A stretch of DNA of 56,057 nt. Source: Vicinamibacteria bacterium (lineage in GTDB: Bacteria > Acidobacteriota > Vicinamibacteria > Vicinamibacterales > UBA8438). How positions within the stretch are numbered: the stretch's first letter is position 1; the number at the start of each line of letters is the position of its first letter. Position numbers and translations under genes: made by a program. The stretch covers positions 1 through 56,057 of the forward strand of contig JAJEEU010000061.1 of the NCBI GenBank assembly GCA_022820825.1, in the 5' to 3' direction. The notes under the pieces are model-generated. The model was given only the letters and a program-made list of their open reading frames with translations. It did no database searches and had not been told where the DNA came from. Positions 49,274 to 56,057 of this stretch are shown here, piece by piece.

Positions 49274-51205
49274 CTAATTGGGTCGTGCGAACGCGACGAG
49301 CGCGGCGTCCGGCCCGGCGCCGGTCGCGATGACGACGAACTGGCGCCCCGAGCGCGACCGGTAGGTCATGGGGTTCGAGCTCGTCCTGAACGGCGTCGCA
49401 ACGCGCGAGATCTCCTCTCCCGTCGCCTTGTCGAACGCGTACAGATATGGATCGCCGCCGCCCAGGAACACCAGGCCGCCCTTCGTGACCAGCGAGCCCA
49501 GGTGGCTGAACGTTCCGAGGCGGTCGGGCAACTCGACGCCCCTCAGCAAGGGGTGATTGCGAAGGACGCGGCTGCCCTCGCCGAACGGTACCTTCCACGC
49601 GATTTCGCCCGCGTTCAGGTCGATCGCCACCAGGTACGCATAGGGCGGCTTGATCAGCGGAATGCCTCCCAGCTTGCTGCGCGCGACCTCCGTCGCGCCG
49701 GGCCGGTTGCCGAAGATCATCGCCGCCGCGCCATGGGGGCAATTGTTGCTGTAGTCGACGTCGATGGCGGGGTCCTCGCCCGTGTTGCGGCAGACCTGGT
49801 TCGTCGTGGTGCCCTCCGTGGAGCGCACGTACAGCAGTCCGGTTTCCGGATCGAACGCCGCGCCGCCCCAGTCCGCGCCGCCGCTCACCGTCGGCCGCAT
49901 CAGCGTCCCGCGCAGGCTCGGCGGCGTGAACAGCGGGCCCAGCCGGAACTGCCGCATCTCCTCCACCGCCAGCGCGTGTATCTCCGGCGTCAGATCGTTC
50001 GCGTCGTCCAGCGACACGCCCTGCTTCGCGAACGGCGGCGGCTTCGTCGGGAAGGGCTGTGTCGGATACAGCACCTCGCCCGGCACGTCGGTCTCGGTAT
50101 CGACCGGGCGCTCCTCGATGGGCCACACCGGCTCGCCCGTCACCCGGTCGAAGACGTACGTGAAGCCCTGCTTCGACACCTCCGCCACGGCGTCGATCTC
50201 CCGGCCGTCCACCGTGATCGTCACCAGGTTCGGGGGCGAGTTGAAGTCGTAGTCCCACACGCCGTGGTGCACGGCCTGGAAGTGCCACTGCCGCTCGCCC
50301 GTCCGTGCGTCGAGGCAGACCAGCGACTCGGCGAACAGGTTCGCGCCCGGCCGATGTCCGCCCCAGTAGTCGCCGCCCGGCGTGCTGGTCGGCACGTACA
50401 GCAGGCCGCGCTCGTCATCGAGCGACATCAGGCCCCAGACGTTGGCGTGGCCGGTGTAGCGCCAGGACTCGTTCTCCCAGGTGTCGGCGCCGAAGTCGTC
50501 GTTCGACTGCGGGATGGTGAAGAACACCCAGCGGCGCTCGCCCGTGCGCGCGTCGAACGCCTGCACCGTGCCCGGCGGCTCGAACCTGCGCTGCACGCGG
50601 TCGGGCACGCGGCTGCCGATGATGACCAGGTCCTCGAACACCACCGGCGGCGAGCGCTGGTCGAACTCCTCGGAGGAGACGGGACGGCCGTGGCCGTCGA
50701 TGACCGAGACGCTGCCGTTCTCTCCGAAGCTCTCCACGGCGCGGCCCGTGTCCCCGTCGATGGCGTACAGCCGGTCGCGGCTGTTGATGAAGATGCGGAA
50801 GTCGTCGCCGTCGCGCCAGTACGCGATGCCCCGATGAATGAAGCCGTGGCGCGTCTCCCGCTCGTACGCCTTCGGGTCGAACACCCACAGCTCCGCGCCG
50901 GTCTCGGCGTCGATGGCCGCCACGCGGTTGTACGCCGTCGAGATGTACAGCACGTTGTCGAGCATGATCGGCGTGGCCTGGAAGGAGCTCGGGCGCGCGC
51001 CGATTTCGGGCATCGGCATCTCGTTCGGCTCCCACTGCCAGGCGATCTCCAGCTCGTGGACGTTGGCGGCGGTAATTTCGTCGGCGACGGAGTACTTCGT
51101 GTGCGCCTGGTCCGCGCCGACGTAGCGCCACTCGATCATGCCGGGCTGCTGGGCGCCGATCAGGACGCTCGAGAGGAGGGCGATAATGGCGACGATTCGC
51201 TTCAT
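49274..51205 (-). CDS. PQQ-dependent dehydrogenase
   Basis: A 643-residue secreted quinoprotein with a short signal peptide and propeller repeats AAIDAETGAELWVFDPKAYE, AFDARTGERRWVFFTIP, LVCLDARTGERQWHFQAVHH and LYAFDKATGEEISRVATPF. Strongly related to the 35995 gene (shared HHGVWDYDF and GEPVWPIEERPV). It probably oxidises an alcohol or sugar and passes electrons to the fused cytochrome encoded next. ATG 51205 has AGGA upstream; the frame stays open further upstream only as non-coding sequence. First of five co-directional genes down to 44885. Confidence 0.92.
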   Translation of the reverse strand: MKRIVAIIALLSSVLIGAQQPGMIEWRYVGADQAHTKYSVADEITAANVHELEIAWQWEPNEMPMPEIGARPSSFQATPIMLDNVLYISTAYNRVAAIDAETGAELWVFDPKAYERETRHGFIHRGIAYWRDGDDFRIFINSRDRLYAIDGDTGRAVESFGENGSVSVIDGHGRPVSSEEFDQRSPPVVFEDLVIIGSRVPDRVQRRFEPPGTVQAFDARTGERRWVFFTIPQSNDDFGADTWENESWRYTGHANVWGLMSLDDERGLLYVPTSTPGGDYWGGHRPGANLFAESLVCLDARTGERQWHFQAVHHGVWDYDFNSPPNLVTITVDGREIDAVAEVSKQGFTYVFDRVTGEPVWPIEERPVDTETDVPGEVLYPTQPFPTKPPPFAKQGVSLDDANDLTPEIHALAVEEMRQFRLGPLFTPPSLRGTLMRPTVSGGADWGGAAFDPETGLLYVRSTEGTTTNQVCRNTGEDPAIDVDYSNNCPHGAAAMIFGNRPGATEVARSKLGGIPLIKPPYAYLVAIDLNAGEIAWKVPFGEGSRVLRNHPLLRGVELPDRLGTFSHLGSLVTKGGLVFLGGGDPYLYAFDKATGEEISRVATPFRTSSNPMTYRSRSGRQFVVIATGAGPDAALVAFARPN

Positions 51206-51249
51206 GTCGGGGATCCTCACTGGCAACGAGGCGGCCCTCGCGCGGCCGT

Positions 51250-51255
51250 ATTCTA
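51250..51255 (-). promoter_or_regulatory. -10-like box TAGAAT for the 51205 operon
   Basis: On the minus strand TAGAAT lies 44 bp before ATG 51205 in an AT-richer patch (ACTATAGAATAC). It may drive the PQQ dehydrogenase to DUF2911 series. Confidence 0.4.
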
Positions 51256-51401
51256 TAGTATCGGGGGCCGCCCGGGCGAGCGTACGGGCGACCTGCTGCC
51301 GCCGCCGCGCGGCCGTTCCCGCGTGGCGTCCGGCCCGTGCTTGTGCCATCATGTGCGGGCCGGTACCGAATCGTAGCAGCGAACATTCGAGGAGAATCGC
51401 A

Positions 51402-52592
51402 ATGCCCCGATACCTGATGACGCGTCTCGCCCTGCTGGCGCTCGTGGCGGCGGCCGTGCTGGTCGGCTGCGGCGGCGGCGGTGACATGGCGGAAGAGTCC
51501 GCCATGCCGGAAGAGTCCGCAACGGATGCGATGGCGGAGGCCGGTCCGCCGGCGTACGAGCTGGATCCGTCGTTTCCGCCCGAGCTGCCCAACGGCTGGG
51601 TGATGGGCGTCCCGACATCCGTGGCGGTCGACGCCCGCGACCACGTGTGGGTGCTGTCCCGGCCGCGCACCGTTCCCGAGGACCAGATGGCCAACGCCGC
51701 GCCCGCCGTGATGGAGTTCGACGCCGGCGGCGCGTTCGTGCAGGGCTGGGGCGGTCCGGCCGACGGTTACGACTGGCCCGACACGGAACACGGCATCTTC
51801 GTCGATCACGCGAGCAACGTGTGGGTTACCGGCATCAACCCGCGCGCCGGCAACAACGTGTCGGACCGCGCGGATGACGTCCTTCTCAAGTTCAGCGCGG
51901 ACGGCGAGTTCCTGTTCCAGAAGGGCGGCTACGGCGTGAGCGGCGGCAACGCCGACACGGACAATCCGCGGCAGCCGGCGGACGTGAGCGTCTATGCGCC
52001 GACGAACGAGGCCTTCGTCGCCGACGGCTACGGCAACCGCCGCGTGTGGGTGCTCGACGCGGATTCCGGCGACTTCAAGCGCCAGTGGGGCGCGTTCGGC
52101 AACGAGCCCGAGGATGCCTACGCCATCGGCGTGGCGCGACCGGAGCCCGGCCCGCCCGAGGATCCCCTGGTGACGATGGGCGTCGGGCCCGAGCAGTTCG
52201 GCATCGTCCATGGCATCGGCGTCTCGAACGACGGCCTCGTGTACGTGGCCGACCGCGGCAACCGCCGCATCCAGGTGTTCACCGCCGAGGGGCGCTACGT
52301 GAAGCAGGGCTTCGTCAACCGCAGCGGGCCGGCTTCGAGCACCGTCGCGCGGGTGGCGTTCTCGCGCGATCCGGACCAGCGCTACCTCTACGCGAACGAC
52401 TTCGGCAACGGGCGGGTCTGGATCCTGGATCGCCAGTCGCTCGACACCATCGGCGAGTTCGGATCGCCGGGCGCCGAGCCGGGGCAGCTCACCAACCTGC
52501 ACCACATCGACGTCGATTCCCGCGGCAACGTGTTCGGCGCCGAGGTGGGCCGCAACCGGCGGGTGCAGAAGTTCCGCATCGCCGGCAACTGA
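51402..52592 (+). CDS. NHL-repeat beta-propeller lipoprotein
   Basis: A 396-residue lipoprotein with C23 as the lipid site (VLVGC), then a short Met/Glu/Ala-rich linker (MAEESAMPEESATDAMAEAG) and an NHL propeller: SVAVDARDHVWVLSRPR, GIFVDHASNVWVTGINP, GIGVSNDGLVYVADRGNRRI, HHIDVDSRGNVFGAEVGRNR. Related to 33190-34458. GAGGAGA precedes ATG 51402. It is followed 12 bp later by a cytochrome c'-like lipoprotein, so both may sit on the same membrane face and interact. Confidence 0.85.
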   Translation: MPRYLMTRLALLALVAAAVLVGCGGGGDMAEESAMPEESATDAMAEAGPPAYELDPSFPPELPNGWVMGVPTSVAVDARDHVWVLSRPRTVPEDQMANAAPAVMEFDAGGAFVQGWGGPADGYDWPDTEHGIFVDHASNVWVTGINPRAGNNVSDRADDVLLKFSADGEFLFQKGGYGVSGGNADTDNPRQPADVSVYAPTNEAFVADGYGNRRVWVLDADSGDFKRQWGAFGNEPEDAYAIGVARPEPGPPEDPLVTMGVGPEQFGIVHGIGVSNDGLVYVADRGNRRIQVFTAEGRYVKQGFVNRSGPASSTVARVAFSRDPDQRYLYANDFGNGRVWILDRQSLDTIGEFGSPGAEPGQLTNLHHIDVDSRGNVFGAEVGRNRRVQKFRIAGN

Positions 52593-52604
52593 GGGGTATC
52601 GGGT

Positions 52605-53102
52605 ATGCACAGGATTCTAATCAGCGTTCTTGCGGGCGCCGTGCTGACGGCGGGTTGCGCGTCGGAGCCGAGCGGGCCGCCGCTGGAGCCGGTCGCCGAT
52701 GTCGCCCAGTTGATGCGCAACATTCTCGATCCCGCGGCCGACGCGGTGTGGGACTCTTCCGGCACCATCATCACGGCCGAAGGGACCAACGAGTGGGAGC
52801 CCGAGACGGACGAGGACTGGGCCGTCGTGATCAACGGGGCGATGACCATCGCCGAAGGGGCCAACCTGCTGATGATCGGCGACCGCGCGCGTGACCAGGA
52901 AGGCTGGATGCAACTGTCGCTCGGGATGTCGGAAGCGGCGATGCTGGTGCACGAGGCGGCCGAAGCCCGGGACGCGCAGCGTGTATTCGATCTCGGTGAA
53001 ACCCTGTACCGTTCGTGCGACCGCTGCCACAACCTGTACTGGGTGGGGGACGAAGACCGCGGCCGCGTCCGCGACGACAATCCGGATCCGCCGGACCGCT
53101 AG
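52605..53102 (+). CDS. Cytochrome c'-like lipoprotein
   Basis: A 165-residue lipoprotein (LTAGC, C18) with a mostly helical body and a heme motif near the C-terminus, C138-D-R-C141-H142, the placement seen in class II cytochromes c'. Such proteins bind NO/CO or shuttle electrons. It starts 12 bp after the NHL lipoprotein. The gene end touches the convergent histidine-kinase stop, with the two stops overlapping by 3 bp. Confidence 0.8.
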   Translation: MHRILISVLAGAVLTAGCASEPSGPPLEPVADVAQLMRNILDPAADAVWDSSGTIITAEGTNEWEPETDEDWAVVINGAMTIAEGANLLMIGDRARDQEGWMQLSLGMSEAAMLVHEAAEARDAQRVFDLGETLYRSCDRCHNLYWVGDEDRGRVRDDNPDPPDR

Positions 53103-54538
53103 GGCTTGGCGGGGGTTCGGGGCGCAGCCCCAAGTTGAGGATGCCGCGCAGCCCCATCCAGGAATGCCTGCGGCAGGCGCATGCGGAACAGGCTGCCGTC
53201 GCCTGCCGGGCTGTACGCCAGTGTCCCGCCGTTCGCTTCCACCGCCCACTTCGCAATCGCCAGGCCGAGGCCGGCGCCGGCTTCTCCGGCTTCGGGTTGA
53301 GGCCCGCGATAGAAGCGGTCGAACACCCGCTCCCGAAGCTCCGGCGCGATCCCGCAGCCGGTATCGCTCACGTCCACTGCAGCCTGCCCGTTCGCGGCGG
53401 CGACGCGTATTCCAATCGTCCCGCCGCGGGGCGTGTACTTGATGGCGTTGTCCACCAGGTTGATGAGCGCCTGCCGCAGCACGATGCGGTCGCCGACGCA
53501 GTGTGCGGGCCCGTCAAGCTGCACCGCCAGCGACTGGTCCTTCTCCTCGGCAAGGACGCCGAGATCCGCGGCGACGTGCTCGGCGAGAGCGGCCAGATCG
53601 ACCGGATCCGAAGCCACCTTCACGTCGCCGGCGTCGGCCCGCGACAGGGTCAGCAGCCGGTCGACCATGTTCGCCAGCCGGTTGGCGTCCTCCAGCATGC
53701 TGCCGATCACCTGGCGGTAGCCGGCCGCGTCGCGCGGCTCGCGCAGTCCCACCTCGCCGACGCTGCGGATGGCGGTCAGCGGCGTGCGCAGCTCGTGCGA
53801 CACGTTGGCCGTGAACCGCCGCATTTCGCGGAACGACGCCTCGAGCCGGCCCAGCGTGGCGTTGAACACGGTTGCAAGGCGCCCCAGCTCGTCGGCGGGG
53901 TTGTCGACCGGGAGCCGCTCGCCGAGCCGCTCCGCCGTGATGGCGCGCGCGCGCTCGGCCATGCGGTCGACCGGCGCCAGCGCCCCGCGCGCCAGCCAGT
54001 AGCCGCCGAGCCCGGCCGCCGTCACGCTGAGGGGCAGTCCGAGCACGAGCACCAGCAGCAGCTCGGTCAGGGCCTGCCGCATGGGCGCCTCCGAGCGGCC
54101 GACCTGGATGATCACGCGCTGGCCGCCCACCCTGGCCCGGCCGGTCAGGATTCGGAACGGCGCCACGCCGCCGGGAACCGCGACGATGCCGCCGTCCGGA
54201 TTGCGGGCCAGCGCCGCGCTCCCGGGGACCGGAAGGCGGCGCGCCAGGGCGGTGCGGAAGATCGGCTCGCCGTTCTCGGTCAGGACGTTGAGCCACGGGC
54301 TGTCCTCCTGCCATTCGTCGCTCTCGAACCAGCTCAGGGAGCCGTCCCGATTCGTCTGCGCCATGTCGGCCGCCCAGCGGAAGTCGCTGCGCAACCGGTC
54401 GTCCAGACCCCGCGAAGCGTTGCGGGCCTCCAGCGCGAACACGGCGGCGGCGTACAGCGTCACCACCAGCACCATGGCGGCGACGTGCAGCGCCGTCAGG
54501 CGCATGCGCAGGCTGCGCGGGAACCAGCGCCGGCTCAC
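53099..54538 (-). CDS. Membrane sensor histidine kinase
   Basis: A 479-residue kinase: membrane helix about 17-38, periplasmic sensor about 39-156, second helix about 157-180, HAMP about 183-235, phospho-acceptor H248 (SHELRTP), N-box (LVDNAIKYTP), G1 (DTGCGI) and G2 (GAGLGLAI). It should phosphorylate the regulator encoded upstream. GTG 54538 overlaps the regulator stop (GTGA). The last about 14 residues are encoded by the dispersed palindromic repeat and probably lie outside the catalytic fold. Confidence 0.93.
   Translation of the reverse strand: MSRRWFPRSLRMRLTALHVAAMVLVVTLYAAAVFALEARNASRGLDDRLRSDFRWAADMAQTNRDGSLSWFESDEWQEDSPWLNVLTENGEPIFRTALARRLPVPGSAALARNPDGGIVAVPGGVAPFRILTGRARVGGQRVIIQVGRSEAPMRQALTELLLVLVLGLPLSVTAAGLGGYWLARGALAPVDRMAERARAITAERLGERLPVDNPADELGRLATVFNATLGRLEASFREMRRFTANVSHELRTPLTAIRSVGEVGLREPRDAAGYRQVIGSMLEDANRLANMVDRLLTLSRADAGDVKVASDPVDLAALAEHVAADLGVLAEEKDQSLAVQLDGPAHCVGDRIVLRQALINLVDNAIKYTPRGGTIGIRVAAANGQAAVDVSDTGCGIAPELRERVFDRFYRGPQPEAGEAGAGLGLAIAKWAVEANGGTLAYSPAGDGSLFRMRLPQAFLDGAARHPQLGAAPRTPAKP
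53111..53133. repeat. Palindromic repeat, copy 2
   Basis: A 23-bp unit with one mismatch to 15094-15116. It lies entirely within the last codons of the histidine-kinase gene and encodes most of its final residues (LGAAPRTP) on the minus strand, so the element appears to have been captured into the C-terminus. Confidence 0.5.
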
Positions 54539-55269
54539 GGCTCCTCCTCCCGCACGACGAAGCCGACGCCGCGGACCGTGTGGATCAACTTCACCGACCC
54601 CTCCCGATCGATCTTGCGGCGGAGGCGCGAGACGTGGACGTCGATGATGTTGTTCAGCGTCGTGCTGGCCGCCGTTTCGCGCCACACCTCGCGCACCAGC
54701 GTGTCCCGGGAGACGACGTGCCGCGCGTGGCGCGTGAGATAGACGAGCAGCTCGAACTCCTTGACCGTGAGATCCACGGCCTTGCCGCCGCGCGTCACCG
54801 TGCGGGCGGCCGCTTCGATCTCGAGATCGCCAATGGCAAGCCGCTGCGGCTCCGCCGTGCGGCCGCGCCGGAGGACCGCCTGTATCCGCGCCAGCAGCTC
54901 CGCGAACGCGAACGGCTTGACCAGATAGTCGTCGGCGCCGGAGTTGAGGCCCTGCACGCGGTCGCCTACCGTATCGCGGGCCGTGAGGACCAGCACGGGC
55001 GTCGCGACGCCGGCTTCCCGCATGACCCGGAGGATGTCCAGCCCGTCCTGTCCCGGCAGGCCCAGGTCCAGGAGGATCAGCTCGAACCTCTCGGTATTGA
55101 TGCGGAAGAACGCCGTCTCTCCCGTCGTCTCGACGGTAACGTCGTACCCCTCGCTCTGCAGACCTTCACGCACGGCTGCCGCTACCTTCTGCTCGTCCTC
55201 GACGACCAGGATCCGCCCGCGCCCGGGGCGTTCCGCGCGTGCGCTCGGCGGCGCGGCAGCTACCGGCAT
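54535..55269 (-). CDS. OmpR/PhoB-family response regulator
   Basis: A 244-residue regulator. Receiver domain with acidic pocket E24/D25, phospho-acceptor D68 (LILLDLGLPG), and K118 (YLVKPF); C-terminal winged helix (VDLTVKEFELLVYLTRHARH, NNIIDVHVSRLRRKID, VRGVGFVVRE). It binds DNA on phosphorylation by the downstream kinase. ATG 55269 is preferred to 55284 because GGGAG lies four bases upstream. A perfect palindrome (55342-55353) upstream could be its own binding site. No target gene can be named. Confidence 0.93.
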   Translation of the reverse strand: MPVAAAPPSARAERPGRGRILVVEDEQKVAAAVREGLQSEGYDVTVETTGETAFFRINTERFELILLDLGLPGQDGLDILRVMREAGVATPVLVLTARDTVGDRVQGLNSGADDYLVKPFAFAELLARIQAVLRRGRTAEPQRLAIGDLEIEAAARTVTRGGKAVDLTVKEFELLVYLTRHARHVVSRDTLVREVWRETAASTTLNNIIDVHVSRLRRKIDREGSVKLIHTVRGVGFVVREEEP

Positions 55270-55341
55270 GGCATCTCCCGCCATTATCGTTGCGCGACGG
55301 ACCCCGCCACGCGGGGCCGCCGGAATTTCAGGATATTTTAA

Positions 55342-55353
55342 GGCTGCGCAGCC
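55342..55353. promoter_or_regulatory. Palindrome upstream of the two-component operon
   Basis: GGCTGCGCAGCC is a perfect inverted repeat beside a minus-strand TAAAAT -10-like box in a 140-bp divergent gap. It may be a regulator site for the operon or for the divergent DUF6152 gene. A simple GC-rich chance palindrome remains possible. Confidence 0.25.
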
Positions 55354-55365
55354 GCGGGCCGGGGC

Positions 55366-55371
55366 TATCAT
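55366..55371 (+). promoter_or_regulatory. -10-like box TATCAT before the DUF6152 gene
   Basis: TATCAT matches five of six -10 positions and lies 37 bp before GTG 55409, in the same context as other boxes of this window. No clear -35. Confidence 0.35.
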
Positions 55372-55408
55372 GGTTGCGGACCGTGGCAGTCGGTGCGGGA
55401 AGGGCAGC

Positions 55409-55840
55409 GTGAGAACCGGAACACTGTTGCTTGCCGTCGGGATGGCGGTTGCCGTCGCGCAGCCGGGCGGCGCGCACCACGTGATCAGCGAGGTGTACGA
55501 CATCGGACGGATCCACACCCTGGAAGGCGAGGTGGACCGCATTGGCTACCGGGATCCGCACGCGTTCCTGCACCTGCGCGTCGTCGATGGCGACGGCGGC
55601 GGGCGCATCTGGTCGATCGAGCTGGAGGGAGCCGCAAAGCTCCGGCAGTTCGGGGTGGAGCGCGGGACGCTGCGTCCCGGCGACCGGATCACGGTTTGCG
55701 GCAATCCCGGCCGCGACGCCGGCCAGTACCGGCTGTTGATGCTCGTGCTCACCCGGGTGTCCGACGGTCTGGCGGTGCGCCGCACACCCATGGAAGACCA
55801 GCGGGAATGCGGCTCCGCGGCGGTCGCCGACGCGCGTTGA
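55409..55840 (+). CDS. Secreted DUF6152-like protein
   Basis: A 143-residue protein with a signal peptide ending GAH and a beta-rich body: HHVISEVYDIGRIHTLEGEV, RDPHAFLHLRV, IWSIELEGAAKLRQFGVE, GDRITVCGNPGRDAGQYRLL. This matches the DUF6152 type, common in Acidobacteria, with unknown function; the HH pair after the signal is typical. GTG 55409 is preferred over ATG 55371 because GGGAAGGG precedes it. It is followed by a second gene of the same type. Confidence 0.82.
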   Translation: MRTGTLLLAVGMAVAVAQPGGAHHVISEVYDIGRIHTLEGEVDRIGYRDPHAFLHLRVVDGDGGGRIWSIELEGAAKLRQFGVERGTLRPGDRITVCGNPGRDAGQYRLLMLVLTRVSDGLAVRRTPMEDQRECGSAAVADAR

Positions 55841-55880
55841 GCGGCGTCGGAGAGGCGCGCGATTTGTTGGCGCGAAACGC

Positions 55881-55911
55881 TTGACTTGCGCCCCCGGCGG
55901 CAGGTTAAACT
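55881..55911 (+). promoter_or_regulatory. Promoter candidate: TTGACT, 19 bp, TAAACT
   Basis: TTGACT (55881-55886) matches five of six -35 positions; TAAACT (55906-55911) matches four of six -10 positions, or TTAAAC with an 18-bp spacer. It ends 25 bp before ATG 55937 and gives the second DUF6152 gene its own promoter. Confidence 0.5.
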
Positions 55912-55936
55912 AGCCGCCACAGGGGGTAGCAACACG

Positions 55937-56057
55937 ATGATGACACGAGTTATCGCAGGGCTGGCTGTAGTACTGGTCGCGCTGGCGGCGGCGCCGGTAG
56001 TGGCGCACCACGCGTTTTCGGCGGAGTTCGACGCGGACCGTCCGCTGAAGCTGGAGG
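55937..56057 (+). CDS. Secreted DUF6152-like protein, N-terminal part (3' truncated by window edge)
   Basis: About 40 residues are visible: a signal peptide (LAVVLVALAAAPVVA) followed by HHAFSAEFDADRPLKLE, the DUF6152 opening. It is a paralogue of the preceding gene, from which it is separated by 96 bp with its own promoter candidate. The rest lies beyond the window. Two tandem ATGs (55937, 55940). Confidence 0.8.
   Translation, partial: MMTRVIAGLAVVLVALAAAPVVAHHAFSAEFDADRPLKLE

Overview
The window is very GC-rich, densely coded DNA (total GC not computed). The gene content fits an environmental Acidobacteriota genome, most likely of the Vicinamibacteria type: SusC/TonB receptors with carboxypeptidase-like N-domains, paired cytochrome-DUF1549-DUF1553 and DUF1501 genes, DUF6152 and NIPSNAP proteins, many PQQ and c-heme enzymes, and a large uncharacterised secreted family that carries a PWGDPD motif near the N-terminus and a CHEGNY motif near the C-terminus. 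The taxonomy is inferred from gene content; no rRNA or tRNA gene was seen. Most proteins have a signal peptide, lipobox or Tat signal, so this is mainly an envelope and periplasm oxidation region.

Layout. 1-1640: end of a TonB-dependent receptor. 1705-5659 (minus): tricarballylate/citrate-type operon tcuA-tcuB-tctC-tctB, with no tctA in the window. 5706-9840 (plus): ModA-like lipoprotein, SDR, Tat-exported hydrolase, GNAT and a small secreted protein. 9896-14944: Asp-nucleophile hydrolase, c-heme/copper monooxygenase, a second copy of that hydrolase fused to a lipocalin-like domain, and a convergent PWGDPD protein. 14945-15253: repeat-bearing spacer. 15254-19401: DUF1549/1553 plus DUF1501 pair. 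19407-22273 (minus): four-zinc-ribbon protein coupled to a haem-motif propeller protein. 22532-25472: DUF1080-PQQ dehydrogenase fusion and a VOC protein. 25522-28702 (minus): SLC13-type transporter, PWGDPD protein, SnoaL-like protein. 28969-33053: two more PWGDPD proteins, VapBC beside a PQQ-dehydrogenase remnant, and a NIPSNAP tandem pair. 33190-41962: NHL lipoprotein, PQQ dehydrogenase/cytochrome/hydrolase operon, dienelactone hydrolase and a full TonB receptor with an EF-hand loop. 42025-44888: Uma2 protein and a sulfite-dehydrogenase-like Mo/cytochrome pair. 44885-51205 (minus): PQQ dehydrogenase, cytochrome-PWGDPD fusion, Ig-like protein, second copper monooxygenase, DUF2911. 51402-53102: NHL lipoprotein and cytochrome c'-like lipoprotein. 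53099-55269 (minus): two-component system. 55409-end: two DUF6152 proteins.

How the genes may work together (inference). TonB receptors bring substrates in; PQQ dehydrogenases, copper monooxygenases and the Mo enzyme oxidise them in the periplasm; eight CXXCH-bearing proteins could carry the electrons; hydrolases open or cleave the products; the tcu/tct and SLC13 systems take up small carboxylates. The least described parts are the PWGDPD/CHEGNY family (five members here, one fused to cytochrome c) and the copper-monooxygenase plus duplicated-hydrolase cluster at 9896-14944.
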